Assembly: GCA_945861755.1 (NCBI GenBank)
Contig: CAMAVQ010000014.1
Span: forward strand, 1 to 46,911
DNA: 46,911 nucleotides
Reading direction: 5' to 3'
Source: Gemmatimonas phototrophica
Lineage (GTDB): Bacteria > Latescibacterota > UBA2968 > UBA8231
In this document: piece after piece, positions 44,116 to 46,911 of the stretch
How the letters are laid out: every line of letters starts with the position of its first letter
Position numbering within the stretch: the stretch's first letter is position 1
Notes under the pieces: model-generated
What the model was told of the DNA's origin: nothing
The model's database searches: none
The model's input: the letters and a program-made list of their open reading frames with translations, nothing else
Translations under genes and position numbers: made by a program

Positions 44116-45138
44116 TCAGCTTGGCGCTTCCGCCACTCCCACACTTCTCCCTTCTCGCGCGGCCAGATAGAGCCGGTATATCCACTCCATAGTCTTCAGG
44201 GCCTGGCGCCCTTCGGCCAGCGGGGCGTGTCCGGTCTGGATGGCTCGGATGAAATCCTCCCACTCAAGGGTCCAGGATTGGTCTTCGCCGGAAAAATCAA
44301 AGCGTTCCTCTTGCGGCGGCCCTCCCCCAAGGGCCCGACGCCCCACCAGCGCGTGTTCTGGTCCGTACGAGCGACCCAGACCGTGGGCAGTGGCATATCC
44401 ATCCCGGCCAAAGACCTCGAAGCTGAACAGGTTTTTCCACTGGGTCCAGCTCACGTGAAGGGATGCCACCTGTCCTGCCGGGGTGGCGAAAAGCCCAAAG
44501 GCGTTGTCCTCTAAGGGGGCAATGGGCCAGTAGCTGGTGCTCAACATGCCGGTGACGCGGGAAAAATCGCCCATGAACCACAGGGCCAGATCCACCAGGT
44601 GCGCCCCCTGGTCGAGCATCTCCCCCCCGCCCGATCTGGCTGGATCGGCGCGCCACTCCCGTTCGTATCCAGGCCGGCCCCCATGGCCGTACCGTCCCCG
44701 GATGAAATGCAGGGGTCCCAATTCGCCGGCCTCAAAAACCGCGCGGACCTTGGCAATGGCCGGGTGGTAGCGATGGTTGTACCCGGCCTTGAGCCAGCGC
44801 CCGGCCTGCGCCGCTGCTGCCACCACTTGGCCCACCTCCTCTGGGTTGCGCCCCAGCGGTTTTTCGGCCAACACGTGTTTGCCGGCCCGCAGGGCCGCCA
44901 CGCTGATCGGGGCCAGCCACTCGTGGGTGGTGGAGACCACGACTATATCCAGATCCTCGGTGGCCACCAGTTGCTCCCAAGAGGAGGCCTGGGCCGCCCC
45001 ATAACGCTGGGCCAGATCTGCCGCTGCGGCTCGATCCAGGTCGCAGACCAGCACCAACTCGCACTGCGGATGCGCGGCGACCACCGCCGCCCTTTTCTGC
45101 CCCATACCTCCCGCACCCACCAAACCTACTCTGTGCAT
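44116..45138 (-). CDS. Gfo/Idh/MocA family oxidoreductase
   Basis: The 340-residue NAD(P)-dependent dehydrogenase begins with the Rossmann loop VGLVGAGGMGQKRAA. It has the STTHEWLAPISVAALRAGKHVLAEKPLG block, with EKP as the nicotinamide-side signature, and the C-terminal substrate domain with GGGEMLDQGAHLVDLALWFMGD, where Asp and His are the likely catalytic pair. Members oxidise sugars, inositols or related polyols. GAGGAG precedes the ATG. It lies 7 bases after the SDR gene in the same direction, so the two dehydrogenases probably form a pathway. Substrate unknown. Confidence 0.9.
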   Translation of the reverse strand: MHRVGLVGAGGMGQKRAAVVAAHPQCELVLVCDLDRAAAADLAQRYGAAQASSWEQLVATEDLDIVVVSTTHEWLAPISVAALRAGKHVLAEKPLGRNPEEVGQVVAAAAQAGRWLKAGYNHRYHPAIAKVRAVFEAGELGPLHFIRGRYGHGGRPGYEREWRADPARSGGGEMLDQGAHLVDLALWFMGDFSRVTGMLSTSYWPIAPLEDNAFGLFATPAGQVASLHVSWTQWKNLFSFEVFGRDGYATAHGLGRSYGPEHALVGRRALGGGPPQEERFDFSGEDQSWTLEWEDFIRAIQTGHAPLAEGRQALKTMEWIYRLYLAAREGRSVGVAEAPS

Positions 45139-45145
45139 CCGCTCC

Positions 45146-45967
45146 TCACCTTGGGGGTACCACCCGCCGCACGGTGTAATGATCCGTTTTCATGACTTGC
45201 GCCACCTCCAAGTTCTCCCAGTCGTCCCATACGGCGCTGAAGAGCCGGCCGCTCAAACCGTCGGAACGGGCCGAAGCGAGGAAAACCGCCAGGGCGGCCG
45301 GCTGCGACGGGTCCACCCCGCCCTCCTCCAACTGGGCCTGGGCCTCGGCCTGGGCCTGGGACCCGGCCAATTCCCCGGCCCCCAGCACCTGGTCCAACAT
45401 CCGGGTGTTGACGGCCCCTGGGGCAATGGCGTTGACGTCGATGTGATATTGGGCCACCTCAGCGGCCAGGGTCTCGGTGAAACGCACCACCCCGGCCTTA
45501 GAAGCGCTATAGGCGCTGAACCAGGGCCGGGGCGTGACCGCCCCCCCGCCCGACAGGTTGATGATCTTGCCATACCCTTGGGCCACCATACCGGGCAGCA
45601 GCAGATGGGTACACAGAAAACATCCCCCCAGGTTGACCTGCAGGGCCTGGAGCCAAGCGGCGGTATCCACCTGGTAGGTGGGGCCGATGGGTCCGAGCAT
45701 ACCGGCGTTGTTGACCAGGATATCCACCCCGCCCCAGACCGCCTCCAGATGACCCAGCACCTCTCGCACCTCGGTTTCTCTGGCCAGATCAGCACTCAGC
45801 ACCAGGCTCCGCTCGCTGCCCAATTCGACAGCAACCTCTTCCAACTGTGGCCGGCTCCGGGCCAGCAAGGCCACCTGCGCCCCTTCCCGCGCCAGCGCCA
45901 GAGCGATAGCCCTGCCGATGCCCCGACCGGCCCCAGTCACCAGCGCCTTTCTGCCTTTCAATTGCAC
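45146..45967 (-). CDS. Short-chain dehydrogenase/reductase
   Basis: The 273-residue classical SDR has the cofactor loop VTGAGRGIGRAIALAL, NNAG (VNNAGMLGP), the catalytic Ser region NLSGGGAV and YSASK (the Tyr and Lys of the active site), then NAIAPGAVNTRML. An Arg rather than an Asp ends the second strand (LLARSR), which fits NADP(H). The start codon is GTG at 45967, behind GGTGGA. The C-terminal tail after residue ~235 (FSAVWDDWENLEVAQVMKTD) is longer than average. First gene of the pair with the Gfo/Idh protein. Reaction not assignable. Confidence 0.9.
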   Translation of the reverse strand: MQLKGRKALVTGAGRGIGRAIALALAREGAQVALLARSRPQLEEVAVELGSERSLVLSADLARETEVREVLGHLEAVWGGVDILVNNAGMLGPIGPTYQVDTAAWLQALQVNLGGCFLCTHLLLPGMVAQGYGKIINLSGGGAVTPRPWFSAYSASKAGVVRFTETLAAEVAQYHIDVNAIAPGAVNTRMLDQVLGAGELAGSQAQAEAQAQLEEGGVDPSQPAALAVFLASARSDGLSGRLFSAVWDDWENLEVAQVMKTDHYTVRRVVPPR

Positions 45968-46034
45968 GCTAATCCACCTTTTTTAGAATCTAGAAGTTAG
46001 GATAGGGAAGAAAGGGACCCGCTGCCAGGGCCGG

Positions 46035-46063
46035 TTGACCAGGTAGGCGGTGTCGCCTACATT
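46035..46063 (+). promoter_or_regulatory. Candidate promoter of the right-edge gene
   Basis: TTGACC at 46035-46040, a 17-base spacer and TACATT at 46058-46063. The start would fall near 46070, 20 bases before the ATG at 46090. Confidence 0.5.
46043..46060. promoter_or_regulatory. Palindrome inside the promoter spacer (possible operator)
   Basis: GTAGGCG-GTGT-CGCCTAC gives perfect 7-base arms around 4 bases. It fills nearly the whole gap between the -35 and -10 boxes, the classic place for a repressor or a MerR-like activator. Confidence 0.5.
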
Positions 46064-46089
46064 CTTTGACTTCACCCGAGATAGGTTTC

Positions 46090-46911
46090 ATGGCCCTGCC
46101 ATCTATTCAAATAGATCCCCGTCAAGTAGATCCCAGAACGCTCTGCCTGCACATCAATGCCCAGTCGCCTGAGGGGGGCCTCTTTGCCGGGGATCGCACC
46201 CAGCTCCACCCCGACAGCCGGCTGCCCTGGCGCATCTCCCCCGAGCCTTTCTGGCTGAGCGCCGACCAGCACCACCTGCTCCAGCAACTGGGCCCGGTGC
46301 TGGTGCGCTTCTACAAGGCCGCCAACCTGCTCTACCACCACAGCGTCAAAGGCCTACAACCGGCCTGGGTACACCGCTATCTCGACCAGGGCAAACCCGA
46401 GCGGGTCGTCGAACTTGGCCGCATGAACCGCTTCCGCACTCACCTGCCCCTGGTCCTGCGCCCTGACCTCCTGCTCACCGCAGAGGGGTTCCGCCTCACC
46501 GAACTCGACTCAGTGCCCGGCGGCATGGGCTTTACCGCCCTGCTGGCCCGCCTGTACACCGAATCGGGCTACCAGGTCATCGGCGGGGCCGAGGGGCTGA
46601 TCGGAGGCTTCTACGCCGCCCTGCGCGCCACCCTCCAGCAGGAACGCCCGGTGGTGGCCCTGGTGGTCTCGGATGAATCCAATGACTACCGCGCCGAGAT
46701 GGAGTGGCTGGCCGCCCAGCTCCAGGCCCAAAATTGTCCGGTCTACTGCCTGCATCCCAAGGACCTGCGCTTCGACGAGGAGGGGCTCCTGGTCGAGGCC
46801 GCTGGACAGCGGGTGCGGGTGGACGCGGTGTACCGCTTTCTGGAACTCTTCGACCTGCCTAACATCCCCAAAGCCGAACTCATCCTCTACTTTGCCAAGA
46901 AAAATGCTCTG
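46090..46911 (+). CDS. ATP-grasp-like protein, N-terminal part (runs off right edge)
   Basis: The first 274 codons are open to the window end. The product starts MALPSIQIDPRQVDPRT, without signal peptide. The key segment is FRLTELDSVPGGMGFTALLARL, which resembles the E-L-D-S-x-P-G-G block of proteins related to circularly permuted ATP-grasp/glutathionylspermidine-synthase-like families. It continues with VVALVVSDESNDYRAEMEWLAAQL and VYCLHPKDLRFDEEGLLVE, a Rossmann-like pre-ATP-grasp fold, and VDAVYRFLELFDL. The ATP-binding residues would lie beyond the edge. GAGATAGG precedes the ATG. Family by pattern only; peptide-ligase-like function is inferred. Confidence 0.6.
   Translation, partial: MALPSIQIDPRQVDPRTLCLHINAQSPEGGLFAGDRTQLHPDSRLPWRISPEPFWLSADQHHLLQQLGPVLVRFYKAANLLYHHSVKGLQPAWVHRYLDQGKPERVVELGRMNRFRTHLPLVLRPDLLLTAEGFRLTELDSVPGGMGFTALLARLYTESGYQVIGGAEGLIGGFYAALRATLQQERPVVALVVSDESNDYRAEMEWLAAQLQAQNCPVYCLHPKDLRFDEEGLLVEAAGQRVRVDAVYRFLELFDLPNIPKAELILYFAKKNAL

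Overview
The window looks like chromosomal DNA of a GC-rich Gram-negative bacterium from the FCB side of the tree (Latescibacterota- or Gemmatimonadota-like). The strongest pointer is a ~2,045-residue SprA homologue, the outer-membrane translocon of type IX secretion and gliding systems. LptF/LptG, a C-terminal-Phe porin and FliG show an outer membrane and a flagellum. SelA shows that the cell uses selenocysteine. The phylum is inferred from gene content read by eye and was not searched. I see no insertion sequence, prophage, CRISPR array or rRNA, so this is ordinary core and catabolic chromosome with one tRNA.

Layout. (1) 1-3007: truncated DUF362 gene, murA with a strong terminator, a monothiol-type glutaredoxin divergent from murA across an 18-bp palindrome, a GAF protein and tRNA-Phe with its own promoter and terminator. 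(2) 3029-6816: an enolase-superfamily enzyme, a COG3964-type metal-dependent deacetylase/amidohydrolase and an MFS transporter, a small catabolic island. (3) 15711 down to 6813: six close-packed minus-strand genes (DSD1-like PLP enzyme, methyltransferase, anmK, COG3618 amidohydrolase, PreP-like M16 protease, malate synthase G). (4) 15825-16655: a sugar isomerase/epimerase-like TIM barrel on the plus strand. (5) 19754 down to 16659: four translationally coupled envelope genes (porin, FMN-binding protein, four-helix membrane protein with paired His, secreted protein of a family often mislabelled Maf). They are divergent from feoA-feoB-small CxxC protein across a 318-bp AT-rich control region. 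This is the best candidate for an undescribed system: an extracytosolic flavin redox chain tied to ferrous iron uptake.

(6) 33907 down to 22779: sprA, comEA, pilM, a PilN/PilO composite, coaD, obgE and dprA in a head-to-tail array, which puts secretion and DNA-uptake genes in one transcription direction. (7) 34224-36583: lptF and lptG, overlapping by ATGA. (8) 38521 down to 36591: a HTH-PAS regulator and an all-helical HEAT-like protein, divergent from a lone fliG (38898-39923). (9) selA (minus), divergent from a six-LysM cell-wall amidase, then a bidirectional terminator and a 78-residue unknown. (10) SDR and Gfo/Idh/MocA oxidoreductases, then an ATP-grasp-like gene that runs off the right edge behind a promoter carrying a palindrome in its spacer.

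Promoters found by eye share a -10 box close to TAYATT with TTGAC-like -35 boxes. Many genes overlap by ATGA or are a few bases apart, so most regulation probably acts at a few promoters. Gene functions are assigned from family motifs recognised in the translations; substrates of the catabolic enzymes are not known.
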